Assembly: GCF_963678635.1 (NCBI RefSeq)
Contig: NC_087063.1
Location: 48,059,220-48,123,219 of the forward strand
DNA: 64,000 bases
From: Symsagittifera roscoffensis
Taxonomy: Eukaryota > Xenacoelomorpha > Acoela > Convolutidae
Direction of reading: 5' to 3'
Part shown: positions 12,579 to 23,703 of the stretch, piece by piece
Position numbering within the stretch: the first letter of the stretch is position 1
Layout of the letters: the number at the start of each line of letters is the position of its first letter
The notes under the pieces: generated by a model
Seen by the model: the letters and a program-made list of their open reading frames with translations, nothing else
Database searches by the model: none
What the model was told of the DNA's origin: nothing
Translations under genes and position numbers: made by a program

Positions 12579-15500
12579 CTAAATAATCCGATGGGATATT
12601 TGGAGTATTTTGTTGTGAAATTGTTTATAATGATGGGTGGTACTTTGGTTTGTATTACTATAAAGAACTAAAAGACTTTGAGATGGTGATGCGGGTATAT
12701 TAAAATTAACTCTTGGTGTGGCAAAATTTCTTTTTCTTCGGGGATGTTTAGTTTGTCTTTCTATTGTAGATGATTGCTTTTGGTTTTGACTTGGAGTTCT
12801 ATTAAACTCTTGTTGGAAAGAAGGGTAGATATTAGACGTTGGTTCGTATTGTGATTCGCTTAGAGGTGCGTGGCGGACTACTGGTATCAAGTGTTTCTTC
12901 GAATGCGTAGGGATTTTCTTGAAATGAAGTGCGTGTTGATGGTTGAGATTGGTTTGTTTGACTAGACGTTGGTGTTGTTGGAATGTCGTAGTCGGTGGCT
13001 CTTTTTTCTTTTTTGAACGATATCTAAGTTTTTTATAACATTTTTCAAGAAAAAAAACAATTAAGAGAAAAATAATTTGTTGAACGATGTCTATGTTGCT
13101 TATAAAATTCTTCAATAAAAAAATAATTATTTTGCTATTGCGGAAGTGATTATTGCCTTTTTTATACATTTAAATATTGTCAAAATTAGGGAACTGAGGA
13201 AGGTGACAAAAATTACGACAAGAAGAAAGATGTCTTTTCTATTGAATAAACATCTTAACATTTCAAAAGTTGTTGAAAAATTGTACCTGAGGATGTGGTC
13301 AAGGATTTTTGAGAAGCTTAGGTAGGTGTTATGAGGGAGCGAAAATGACAAAGAGACTGCAAAAAAAATGAAAAAGAGGAGGAATATTTCAAGGGTGTCT
13401 ATGATAAAAAATATACTGATTTGAGAAAAGAATGTGAAAACTGAAAGAAGTTTTGAAGTTATTGTTTTTAGATATTGAACTGTTTAAGAGAGAAGCATTC
13501 GAGAAATGGTTTGGTTTGTCGAAACTTTTCTTCTAGTTTTCGAGTTGGAAATCGAAATTGGTCGGAAAATTCAATAATTTCTGACAAGTGGGTTTGATGT
13601 TGGCAATTTTTTTTGAAGAAAAGTCTGGAGATATAGAAAGAAGCTCCCTAGTTTTTTTTTATTGGATGGTTGAAAGTGAACTAGTTATTTGAAATCTGGA
13701 AATGAAATAAAGAGAAAGAAAAAAACTTGATATTAATTTATGTAATTAATTAATTGGAAAAGGGTTTCTGCAATTCAGTTTTCTCTAATATTTTAGATTG
13801 TGGGATAAAAGTTTTGTCTTCTTGTGAACTGTTTTTTGGCTACGTTTAAATTTTGTTAAAAAAACGGGAAAATTTGGCTACAGTCTACTGTAGTTCTTCG
13901 TTGTTGATCATTGAAAAAATATGAGTGATATTTTTCTTGTGGTACGTGTTGATTGTAGTGTTGTACCTGTGGTTAATTCTGACTGTTCATATGAGTATGT
14001 TTTGTTATTTTACTTTTTGCAAAAAAAATTGTATGTATGGTCTGAAAGTTTTTTTTTTGTGGGAATTTTTTTGTTTATTTGTTTGTCGTGATTTCGTTAC
14101 TGGTCTAAATTTTGGATCAACCATTTGTGAATATTTTGGGGCATCAGATGGTTTTACTAAGGATTGTATGGTTGACTGCGGAAATGTAGTATTTATGTAA
14201 ATGTAGGATGAATGGGAGAAATGCTGTGATGTCTAGTTGTCGGCATTGTTTCAACTATTTCTTCATTTAAAAAATGCGATGGGGTTCGAATATCTTGTTT
14301 TGTAAGAATTTTTGTTCCACTTAAGATTCTATTTAATTTTTTGTTATATTCCAAAACTTGAGCGTCTGAATTTTTTATTGATTGAGGTTGAAAATATTCC
14401 AAAAAAACCGTGCAAGTAATACACGCGCTACGCTTGTTTGTTTGTTTACTTGTGTGTGTATCGCGCAAGTGTTGTAGATTCCTTTCAATAGTGAGAAGAG
14501 TAATCCAAAAAATATATATAGCGTAGACTATAGTCAATTTTTCTAAGATGTAATAGTGCCATAGAAAAAAGGGGGAAGTTCATTTTTTAGATTGACAAAG
14601 CTTAAAACATTTATAGGAGAGATGTTTGTGGACGGTACTTTTCACCGTTAAGATAGTTGTAGTCTTTTATATCTTCAAAGTATCCGAAAAAATCCTGTGC
14701 GTATGTCAGAAAATCCTGCAGTTTCAGCAAGTTTGTGTAAATTTTGGTCTATTGATTGTCTTTGGGTTGCGACCATTTTAGTAAGAAGTTCTTGAAAAGT
14801 TGTGTTTGACTGTGATGTTGTATGTCTGATCGAGAGTTTATGCCTTTTGATTGTATATCTATATTTGGGTTACGAGCGATAGCTCTAATGCCTTCTGGTG
14901 AGAGTTTCTTTTATGATGGCGCAAAAGTAGGGTATGGGTTGAGAAGATAGTTTTTATTCTCATTTGGGTTTGGCTGTACTTCATTGTGACCAGTTTCAGA
15001 TCTATATGGAACAGCTGTATCCCAAAAGTACGTGCGTCTGGTAAGTGTGTCCACAAAATATACATTATTTTTGTAGAATAAAGGGATTCTGTTAAAACAT
15101 CGTTTATCGTCAAAAACGTATAATGGTGATACTTTTTAGTACATGTGTAGTAGCAGAGAATGTTTCCTTCAAAGACAATAAAGTTTGATCTATTGCCTGA
15201 TAACAAATATCCAGCGTAGGGCTTTTTAATACTGCTAATGCTAGTGATTGTAACATTTGTGTTCGTTCGAGTTCACATAGGTGATGGAGTGTTTCTAATT
15301 CGAATAGTGATATTTCTTGAAAAATTTTACTTACTTTATAATCCAATTTCATATCTAAGTGTATATCATAACGGACTGCAACAAAATATGTATTACTAAT
15401 CAGTGAAAATTTTTGTAAATGTGTGCGATCTTTAGCTTGTGGGAGAAATTTTCCTCCAGGGTTTCCTGTGTTTTCAAAAATGTTACCGGGATATAAGTAT

Positions 15501-16430
15501 TTTCATTGTCGCGGATTTGGTTTGGGTGATTTGCGTGTATATTCAATTTTCCTGTTTTCATGTCGAAACCTTTTTTCGTATTCGACAAGAATTTCTGAAA
15601 ATTGTGTTATGAAAATTGGTGATTTATTTTTACAAGTGATTTCTGTTTCAGGATAAATTTGAAAGCGTGGTAATTTGTTTTCTATTCCATCAATATTTTT
15701 ATAGTTGTGTCCATTGGATCTTATTTTATCAGGGTTTACTTTTTTAAAAAACCTTCATTCAATGAAATATTTTTGATGAAATTTGGTCATTCTTGCGTGA
15801 ATTTTAGCAAATTGAAATGAGATACATGTGTTCTTCAGGGAACCAAAATAAAGTTGCCTGGGTTCGCGTGGTAGGACTGCAATAACCTTGATCATTTTTG
15901 CAAGGTAAGTGTATTCCTTGACAAAATATAGTGTCGTCTTTTAAATCTCGTGTTATTTGTATTTTTCTAATTGAAATTTCCAATAAAAAACATTATCTCT
16001 TGGTATCCTTTATTTTTTCTGTCTGCTTTGCAATTTGAAGGTTATTTCTTCCAATGTGTGAAATCCAATTTTTATCGATTAGATCACGAAGCGTATTGGT
16101 CATCTAAATGTATATGACTTTGGTATCTTTCAAGTTCTGCTTGATGTGCAGAGTCTGGAAAAAATTAAAAATTGACTAGTTGACGATTCCTGCCTTTATT
16201 CGCAGTTATTTGTAATCGTTTTAGTTCGTTTTTACAGTCTTCAGGGTTAAGATTTAAGATTCTTTCGATGTTGCTTTGGTAAAAGGGTTGGTGGTCGAGT
16301 GTATTTTTGTTTCCATTGAGACTTGGAAACAAGGTACTTTTATCTCTGAAAATTTTGCTGTGAAATTATATCCTATGAAGTTGTTGCTCGTGCTTTTGAA
16401 TTGAGTGCTGGGGAAAGGATTTTAAGGAAA
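12579..16430 (-). pseudogene. Viral-type membrane glycoprotein, copy B (decayed)
   Basis: Read on the minus strand. N-terminal text lies near 16430-16200. A helical segment with HHLCELERTQMLQ is at 15352-15110, followed by LLSGNRSNF at about 15206-15175. A proline/asparagine-rich segment lies at about 15060-14900, a membrane-proximal stem at 14537-14193, and a strongly hydrophobic stretch flanked by lysines at 13351-13127. A second hydrophobic stretch with a basic Lys/Pro/Gln-rich tail is at 13169-12579. The Cys-Glu-Leu-Glu-Arg helix followed by a Gly-Asn-Arg-Ser motif resembles glycoproteins of Chuviridae and their endogenous copies. Frameshifts and stops break the gene into at least five pieces. 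Family assignment is an inference from motif order; no nucleoprotein or polymerase relic is adjacent. Confidence 0.5.
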
Positions 16431-19400
16431 AAAGTTTTAATGATACATGAGTAAGAGAGTCCTGAAAATGAGTTATAGAATGTTGTATATCCAAGTGTCT
16501 TTGTTGTATATCTGTCGTATCTATAGATCAGTTTTGTTGTAATAAATGGGGGAGATACATATTGAGCTGTTTCATTTGGTGGAGCTAAGGGTAATGGGTG
16601 GTGGACTACTGGTATCAAGTGTTTCTTCGAATGCGTAGGGATTTTCTTGAAATGAAGTGCGTGTTGATGATTGAGATTGGTTTGTTTGACTAGACGTTGG
16701 TGTTGTTGGAATGTCGTAGTCGGTGGCTCTTTTTTCTTTTTTGAACGATATCTAGGTTTTTTATAACATTTTTCAAGAAAAAAAAACAATTAAGAGAAAA
16801 ATAATTTGTTGAACGATGTCTATGTTGCTTATAAAATTCTTCAATAAAAAGTTAATTATTTTGCTATTGCGAAAGTGATTATTGCCTTTTTTATACATTT
16901 AAATATTGTCAAAATTAGGGAACTGAGGAAGGTGACAAAAATTACGACAAGAAGAAAGATGTCTTTTCTATTGAATAAACATCTTAACATTTCAAAAGTT
17001 GTTGAAAAATTGTACCTGAGGATGTGGTCAAGGATTTTTGAGAAGCTTAGGTAGGTGTTATGAGGGAGCGAAAATGACAAAGAGACTGCAAAAAAAATGA
17101 AAAAGAGGAGGAATATTTCAAGGGTGTCTATGATAAAAAATATACTGATTTGAGAAAAGAATGTGAAAACTGAAAGAAGTTTTGAAGTTATTGTTTTTAG
17201 ATATTGAACTGTTTAAGAGAGAAGCATTCGAGAAATGGTTTGGTTTGTCGAAACTTTTCTTCTAGTTTTCGAGTTGGAAATCGAAATTGGTCGGAAAATT
17301 CAATAATTTCTGACAAGTGGGTTTGATGTTGGCAATTTTTTTTGAAGAAAAGTCTGGAGATATAGGAAGAAGCTCCCTAGTTTTTTTTTATTGGATGGTT
17401 GAAAGTGAACTAGTTATTTGAAATCTGGAAATGAAATAAAGAGAAAGAAAAAAACTTGATATTAATTCATGTAATTAATTAATTGGAAAAGGGTTTCTGC
17501 AATTCAGTTTTCTCTAATATTTTAGATTGTGGGATAAAAGTTTTGTCTTCTTGTGAACTGTTTTTTGGCTACGTTTTAATTTTGTTAAAAAAACGGGAAA
17601 ATTTGGCTACAGTCTACTGTAGTTCTTCGTTGTTGATCATTGAAAAAATATGAGCGATAATTTTCTAGTGGTACCTGTTGATTGTAGTGTTGTACCTGTG
17701 GTTGATTCTGACTGTTCATATGAGTATGTTTTGTTATTTTACTTTTTGCAAAAAAAATCTTATGTATAATCCGAAAATTTTTTTTTGTGGGAATTTTTTT
17801 GTTTATTTGTTTGTCGTGATTTCGTTACTGGTCTAAATTTTGGATCAGCCATTTGTGAATATTTTGGGGCATCAGATGGTTTTCCTAAGGATTGTATGGT
17901 TGACTGCGGAAATGTAGTATTTATGTAAATGTAGGATGAATGGGAGAAATGCTGTGTTGTCTAGTTGTCGGCATTGTTTCAACTATTTCTTCATTTTAAA
18001 ATGTGATGGGGTTTGAATATCTTGTTGTGAAATAATTTTTGTTCCACTTAAGGTTCTATTTAATTTTTTGTTATATTCCAAAACTTGAGCGTCTGAATTT
18101 TCTATTGATTGAGGTTGAAAATATTCCAAAAATACCGTGCAAATAATACACGCGCTACACTTGTTTGTTTGTTTACTTGTGTCTGTATCGCGCAAGTGTT
18201 GTAGATTCCTTTCAATAGTGAGAAGAGTAATCCAAAACAAAATATAGCGTAGACTATAGTCAATTTTTCTAAGATGTAATAGTGCCATAGAAAAGAGGGA
18301 AGTTCATTTTTTAGATTTACAAAGCTTAAAACATTTATAGGAGAGATGTTTGTGGACGGTACTTTTCACTGTTAAGATAGTTGTAGTCTTTTATATCTTC
18401 AAAGTATCCGCTAAAATCCTGTGCGTATATGTCAGAAAATCCTGCAGTTTCAGCAAGTTTGTGTAAATTTTGGTCTATTGATTGTCTTTGGATTGTGACC
18501 ATTTTAGTAAGAAGTTCTTGAAAGTGTTGTGTTTGACTGTGATGTTGTATGTCTGATCGAGAGTTTATGCCTTTTGATTGTATATCTATATTTGGGTTAC
18601 GAGCGATAGCTCTAATGCTTTCTGGTGAGAGTTTCTTTTATGATGGCGCAAAAGTAGGGTATGGGTTGAGAAGGTAGTTTTTATTCTCATTTGGGTGTGG
18701 CTGTACTACATTGTGACCATTTTCAGATCTATATGGAACAGCTGTATCCCAAAAGTACGTGCGTCTGGTAAGTGTGTCCACAAAATATACATTATTTTTG
18801 TAGAATAAAGGGATTCTGTTAAAACATCGTTTATCGTCAAAAACGTATAATGGTGATACTTTTTAAAACATGTGTAGTAGCAGAGAATGTTTCCTTCAAA
18901 GACAATAAAGTTTGATCTATTGCCTGATAACAATAATCCAGCGTAGGGCTTTTTAATACTGCTAATGCTAGTGATTGTAACATTTGTGTTCGTTCGAGTT
19001 CACATAGGTGATGGAGTGTTTCTAATTCAAATAGTGACATTTCTTGAAAAATTCTACTTACTTCATACTCCAATTTCATATCTAACTGTATACCATAACG
19101 GACTGCAACAAAATATGTATTACTAATCAGTGAAAATTTTTGTAAATGTGTGCGATCTTTAGCTTGTGGGCGAAGTTCTCCTCCAGGGTTTCCTGTGTTT
19201 TCAAAAATGTTACCGGGATATCAGTATTTTCATTGTCGCGGATTTGGTTTGGGTGATTTGCGTGTATATTCATTTTTCCTGTTTTCATGTCAAAACCTTT
19301 TTTCGTATTCGACAAGAATTTCTGAAAATTGTGTTATGAAAAGTGGTGATTTATTTTTACAAGTCATTTCTGTTTCAGGATAAATTTGAAAGCGTGTTAA

Positions 19401-20450
19401 TTAGTTTTCTATTCCATCAATATGTTTATAGTTGTGTCCATTGGATCTTATTTTATTAGGGTTTACTTTTTCAAAAAACCTTCATTCAATGTAATATTTT
19501 TGATGAAATTCGGTCATTCTTGCGTGATTTTTAGCAAATTGAAATGAGATACATGTGTTCTTCAGGGAACCAAAATAAAGTTGCCTGGGTTCGCGTGGTA
19601 GGACTGCAATAACCTTGATCATTTTTGCAAGGTAGGTGAATTCCTTGACAAATTATAGTGTCGTCTTTTAAATCTCGTGTTATTTGTATTTTTCTAATTG
19701 AATTTTCCAATAAAAAACATTATCTGTTGGTTCCTTTATTTTTTGTGTCTGCTTTGCAATTTGAAGGTTATTTCTTCCAATGTGTGAAATCCAATTTTTA
19801 TCGATTAGATCACGAAGCGTATTGGTCATCTAAATTTATATTACTTTGGTATCTTTGAAGTTCTGCTTGATGTGCAGAGTCTGGAAAAAATTAAAAATTG
19901 ACTAGTTGACGATTCCTGCCTTTATTCGTAGTTATTTGTAATCGTTTTAGTTCGTTTTTACAGTCTTCAGGGTTAAGATTTAAGAGTCTTTTGATGTTGC
20001 TTTGGTAAAAGGGTTCGTGGTCGAATGTATTTTTGTTTCCATTGGAGACTTGGAAACAAGGTACTTTTATCTCTGAAATTTTCGCTGTGAAATTATATCC
20101 TATGAAGGTGTAGCTCGTGCTTTTGAATTGCGTGTTGCTACTACAATTGTGGATTCGATTTCTTGTGATTCTGTTTTGCATTGCGTAACTTGGTTTATTG
20201 CGTATTTATTTAGTGTTTTTTGTTCTTTTTCTTCACAATCATAATGTGTAACTAGTAAGTTTTGTGGTCTTGTTCGAGGGGAAGGATTTTGATGGAATGT
20301 AGATTCTAAAAGAACAGGGGGAAAGGATTTTAAGGAAAAAAGTTCTAAGATTATGAGTCAGAGAGTCCTGAAAATGGGTTATAGAATGTTGTATATCCAA
20401 GTGTCTCTCTTGTATAGCTGTCGTATCTATTGACAAGTTTTGTTGTAATA
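16373..20450 (-). pseudogene. Viral-type membrane glycoprotein, copy C (decayed)
   Basis: Same order as copy B on the minus strand. N-terminal pieces lie at 20436-20239 and 20181-19891, the latter an open frame of 96 codons containing CSSNTQF and CFQVSNG. The NTKKGFDMKTG piece is at 19315-19127, the helical segment at 19079-18837, the LLSGNRSNF segment at about 18930-18900 and the membrane-proximal piece at 18288-17983. The hydrophobic segment is at 17080-16856 and the basic tail at 16789 downward. Because unit 2 is deleted between short direct repeats, this tail is fused in frame to the N-terminal text of copy B. Multiple frameshifts and stops are present. The N-terminal side is cut off at 20592 by the duplicated repeat-protein gene. 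Confidence 0.5.
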
Positions 20451-20591
20451 AATGAGGGCGGTACAGGTTGAGCTGTTATATTTGGTGGAGCTAAGGGTGT
20501 TGGGTGATAGACTAAATTATTTAGTTTCACTGTTATTTCAAATTTAAAAGTTAGATTGTCTTGTGTAAGAATCTGTATATTGTGTTCCTGT

Positions 20592-21110
20592 AAGAAGGGC
20601 AGCGCAGCTGGTGCGCAAGTGTCTGAGGGCGGAGCGGCAACAGCTGCAGCTTCTGTGACCGCGAGCCGAAAAGGATCTCAAAGCCCCTCTAAGAACAGCA
20701 GCGCAGCTGGAGCGCAAGTGTCTGAGAGCGGAGCAGCAACTGCTGCAGCTTCTGAGACCGCGAGTCGTAAAGGATCTCAAAGCCCCTCTAAGAAGAGCAG
20801 CGCAGTTAGTGGAGAAGTATCGGAGAGTGGACCGGTAGCACCTTCCGCGCCTGGGACGGCGAGTCGAAGAAGCTCACAAGCCGGACGGAAAAGAAGCACG
20901 ACTAGAAGTCCATGAAAAATAGAGAGCGTTTCGAAGAAAAGCAGAGTTGGGTCTGTGAGAAGTTCAGCGGCTCCATCTGAAACCAGACGAAGTTTTAGTA
21001 ACGCACGGGTTGCGTATAAAATATGCATATTTCCGGACTGTGACGATGATCCGATCGGTCATTTTATTGCTAGCAAAGGCCAGCAATGGAACCAAAACTA
21101 AGTAATTTAA
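20592..21110 (+). pseudogene. Broken duplicate of the Ser/Lys-rich repeat protein gene
   Basis: From about 20592 the sequence matches the intact gene from about 23187 onward, through its stop codon and 3' flank to about 21367. The 5' part of the gene, including the start codon, is missing. Instead the reading frame is joined to the glycoprotein array. A C-to-G change creates a TGA at 20913-20915 where the intact copy has a serine codon, and near 21077 an inserted base in the last codons adds a frameshift. The remaining two 33-residue repeats are otherwise close to the intact copy. It is a pseudogene unless transcribed from a new upstream promoter, for which I see no evidence. Confidence 0.8.
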
Positions 21111-21880
21111 CAAAAACCAAGTTAGAAACTAGTTGAAACCCAATGATTTTGGTCCTAGCTAGCAAATGTTTCCAACTTGAGTATAGCAATAATCAAAATG
21201 TTATAAAAAGTTTAAACAGCCATTTGGTGTAAGAAATTTTTCCCTTGTAAGAAAAAGAAATAGTCCCACAATTGACTTCAAGAGATGCAACTCTTGGAGT
21301 GCCCGTGTTCTTGCAATCATGTAATGACGAGGCAGCCAGCGGTGCCATTCCAAAAACTTACTACAGTAAACCCGCACCGACTGCGCTCATGGATTCTAAT
21401 CGATTATAATGGATTCCCAAGACAAAACAATTGATTAAAATCTGTTACGGATGTAAAACTCAGACCCCGAAATCGATTATTCTTGAAAAAGAAAATTAAT
21501 CCATTATAATCAATTATAATCCATTATTTTGTCCTGAAATTGATTTTTTTGAGGAAAGAAAAATCCTTTATAATCCACTTAAACGGAGTTGCTATTTTGC
21601 AACAGATTTGATATTTGAAATATTTTGCAACCGATTTGCAATTCATGCCTTGCATAGTATTCTTATCTATTTATAGCCATAAAAACAGGTAAAACACCTA
21701 TGAAAATAGAAAAGCTGGACTCTTTTTTGCTAACATAGGCATAGTGTAACCAGGGGCTTTAAAAGGCTATGTATGAAGACCAAATATGTTTGCCACTGCC
21801 TAACTAGTCCGCATACCAACTTTTGTAGCATTCAAAATTTATGAACAATGAATTAGTAAAAAAAAATGCAGGGCTCGGCT
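20592..21880 (+). repeat. Segmental duplication, left copy
   Basis: 20592-21367 matches 23187-23964, and after a non-matching stretch 21620-21880 matches about 24380-24640 (shared attcatgccttgcatag and cataggcatagtg segments). The middle differs: the left copy has ATAATCCATTAT-type palindromic text at 21390-21600, and the right copy has unrelated AT-rich text. The offset is about 2.6-2.8 kb. Confidence 0.75.
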
Positions 21881-22297
21881 CTTTTCCATTTTCCCACCCC
21901 ATCTGCCAATTCTTATAAGTAAAAGATTTACTTACATTGTTCGATTGTGGTCAAAATAAGCATACGGCATAATTCTCATACTCAATCTTGTAAAACCACT
22001 AGTTACACAAGAAAACTGATGCTTACGCGAGGTTGGGGGGGGAGGGGGGGGGGGGTGGTAGAGAAAATTGCATGTGAGGGGAGAAAATTGCACCGGCTCT
22101 TCCCCCCCCCTCACCTCACACAAGCATCAATTTTATGGTCTAACGAGTGGTTTTACAAGGTTGACAATGCAGAACAAATATGTTTATCGTGGGCTTATTA
22201 GTCTGCATGTCAATTTTCATCACAGTCGGACAATGTGAACAGTACTTTTAATTTTAACAAATTGCAGGTGGGGTGGGGTAAGGAAAAAGAGCCATAG
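21873..22297. mobile_element. G/C-tract MITE-like element
   Basis: The left end ggctcttttccattttcccaccc (quoted in part) and the right end, read in reverse complement as ggctctttttccttaccccac, are imperfect inverted repeats ending at gagcc near 22292. The interior holds a 21-bp G-rich tract near 22035-22055 and a C-run at about 22104. A relative of the right half occurs at 36240-36430 (shared atggtctaacgagt and acaaatatgttt-like text), and a relative of the left end near 24640. No protein is encoded. The superfamily is unknown, and I could not establish a target-site duplication. Confidence 0.4.
22035..22055 (+). repeat. Poly-G tract
   Basis: Guanine run interrupted by a single A. Similar runs occur at 22328-22338 and 22427-22437 (the latter after a (GA)n run), as a C-run at 36240-36251, and at 51853-51870 and 63954-63969. 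The first and the C-run lie in related MITE-like sequence. The 51853 tract lies inside another MITE. Confidence 0.85.
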
Positions 22298-22725
22298 AAC
22301 CAAAAGTTGAAATGTGTGCTAATGTGTGGGGGGGGGGGTAGTCGATATCAAAAGAACCAAAAATTGAAATGTGTGCTCGTGTGAACTCTTTTTCCCCAAG
22401 TGTTGTGTAGGAGAGAGAGAGAGAGGGGGGGGGGGGGTGAGTTGATATGAAAAAGTAAAAAAGTAATCTAATCAAAACGCGGGATTAGGTCTTGCATCTC
22501 ATCTTGAAAGTTAGTCGTGATGTAGTTCTGACTTCCAGTCACATTTTGATTTGAAACCGCCATTTCGAGATCGAATCTTCATTTCGTAACAAAGTTGTCT
22601 CATTAAAAGTTTTTCCAATTTTCCTCTTCTAGTTCTTTTCTCGAGTTCTCCGCCTTACATCTCGTAACAAACTTGTCCCATCAGCAGCTTTTTTCATTTT
22701 CCTCGAAAGTCGGCGAACAAACAAT

Positions 22726-23703
22726 ATGCAATCTGCAGACGAAGAGGATCAGAATCAAAATATGGAATGCACTCATTGTCCAATCCATTGCCCGAAGAAT
22801 GAGTCCAGTGATCCAGACAACGAAGGCCTCCCGGAAGAAAATGCAAAGGATGGAGCTGATATCTTCGAGGCAGAGCAGGGAAGAGGTCGACTGAGTGGAA
22901 CCGATGGCTCCAGAGGTCGTCCCGGTGGATCCGGACAAACTGGAACAGCATTCTCAGGGAGTCAGCGGAAGTCCGGCCAAAGTGGATCTACGAGCCGTAA
23001 AGGATCTCAAAGCCCCTCTAAGAAAAGCAGCGCAGCCAGTGAAGAAGTAACTGAGAGCAGAGCGAGTCGGAAAAGATCTCGAAGTACATCTAAGAAGGGC
23101 AGCGCAGCTAGTGCGCATGTTTCTGAGAGCGGAGCGGCAACCGCTGCAGCTTCTGCGACCGCGAGCAGAAAAGGATCTCAAAGCCCCTCTAAGAAGGGCA
23201 GCGCAGCTGGTGCGCAAGTGTCTGAGGGCGGAGCGGCAACAGCTGTAGCTTCTGTGACCGCGAGCCGAAAAGGATCTCAAAGCCCCTCTAAGAATAGCAG
23301 CGCAGCTGGAGCGCAAGTATCTGAGAGCGGAGCAGCAACCGCTGCAGCTTCTGAGACCGCGAGTCGTAAAGGATCTCAAAGCCCCTCTAAGAAGAGCAGC
23401 GCAGTTAGTGAAGAAGTATCGGAGAGTGGACCGGTAGCACCTTCCGCGCCTGGGACGGCGAGTCGAAAAAGCTCACAAGCAGGACGGAAAAGAAGCACGA
23501 CTAGAAGTCCATCAAAAATAGAGAGCGTTTCGAAGAAAAGCAGAGTTGGGTCTGTGAGAAGTTCAGCGGCTCCATCTGAAACCAGACGAAGTTTTAGTAA
23601 CGCACGGGTTGCGTATAAAATATGCATATTTCCGGACTGTGACGATGATCCGATCGGTCATTTTATTGCTAGCAAGGCCCGCAATGGAACAAAAACTAAG
23701 TAA
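22726..23703 (+). CDS. Ser/Lys/Ala-rich tandem-repeat protein (unknown function)
   Basis: Single open frame of 325 codons. The chosen ATG at 22726 precedes an acidic N-terminal region with four cysteines (residues about 1-65, including CTHCPIHC), then a Gly/Arg-rich linker (about 66-90). From about residue 88 come six repeats, typically 33 residues (one shortened to 24), each with ASRKGSQSPSKK followed by SAAGAQVSESGAATAAAS-type text. A basic segment follows, then a C-terminus with KICIFPDCDDDPIGHF. SPSKK-type motifs occur in DNA-binding tails of some chromatin proteins, so a nuclear role is possible but is an inference. No signal peptide or membrane segment is visible. Base composition is far more GC-rich than the flanks. 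A truncated duplicate lies at 20592-21110. No introns were detected. I do not recognise the family. Confidence 0.65.
   Translation: MQSADEEDQNQNMECTHCPIHCPKNESSDPDNEGLPEENAKDGADIFEAEQGRGRLSGTDGSRGRPGGSGQTGTAFSGSQRKSGQSGSTSRKGSQSPSKKSSAASEEVTESRASRKRSRSTSKKGSAASAHVSESGAATAAASATASRKGSQSPSKKGSAAGAQVSEGGAATAVASVTASRKGSQSPSKNSSAAGAQVSESGAATAAASETASRKGSQSPSKKSSAVSEEVSESGPVAPSAPGTASRKSSQAGRKRSTTRSPSKIESVSKKSRVGSVRSSAAPSETRRSFSNARVAYKICIFPDCDDDPIGHFIASKARNGTKTK
22987..23470 (+). repeat. 99-bp coding tandem repeat
   Basis: The GCGAGY(C/A)G start of the repeat recurs at 23161, 23260, 23359 and 23458, a period of exactly 99 bp. An earlier shortened unit starts near 22987 and another near 23062. The period keeps the reading frame (33 codons). 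Units are very similar in DNA, including synonymous sites, so they expanded recently or are homogenised. Confidence 0.85.

Larger units (their letters stand above)
10022..20592 (-). repeat. Tandem array of ~3.7 kb units carrying a glycoprotein gene
   Basis: The signature tgtaattaattaattggaaaagggtttctg recurs (quoted in part) at about 10023, 13740 and 17466, giving units of about 3.7 kb. Unit 1 is 10022-13737, unit 2 is 13738-17463 and unit 3 is 17464-20592. Long stretches are nearly identical between units, so the amplification is fairly recent. Deletions differ between copies. Unit 1 lacks about 450 bp relative to unit 2 (join near 11342). Unit 2 lacks 678 bp relative to unit 1, between GGACTA direct repeats at 12197 and 12875 in unit 1. 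The repeat boundary is arbitrary with respect to the gene, which runs on the minus strand across unit joins. Confidence 0.85.

Noticed and set aside
10022-20592. Complete integrated virus
   Set aside because: Only glycoprotein-like relics are visible; no nucleoprotein or polymerase text was found, and every copy is broken.
22954-23379. 141-codon minus-strand open frame opposite the repeat protein
   Set aside because: It mirrors the 99-bp repeat in antisense, is Ser/Arg/Cys/Ala-rich only because of that, and has no independent support.
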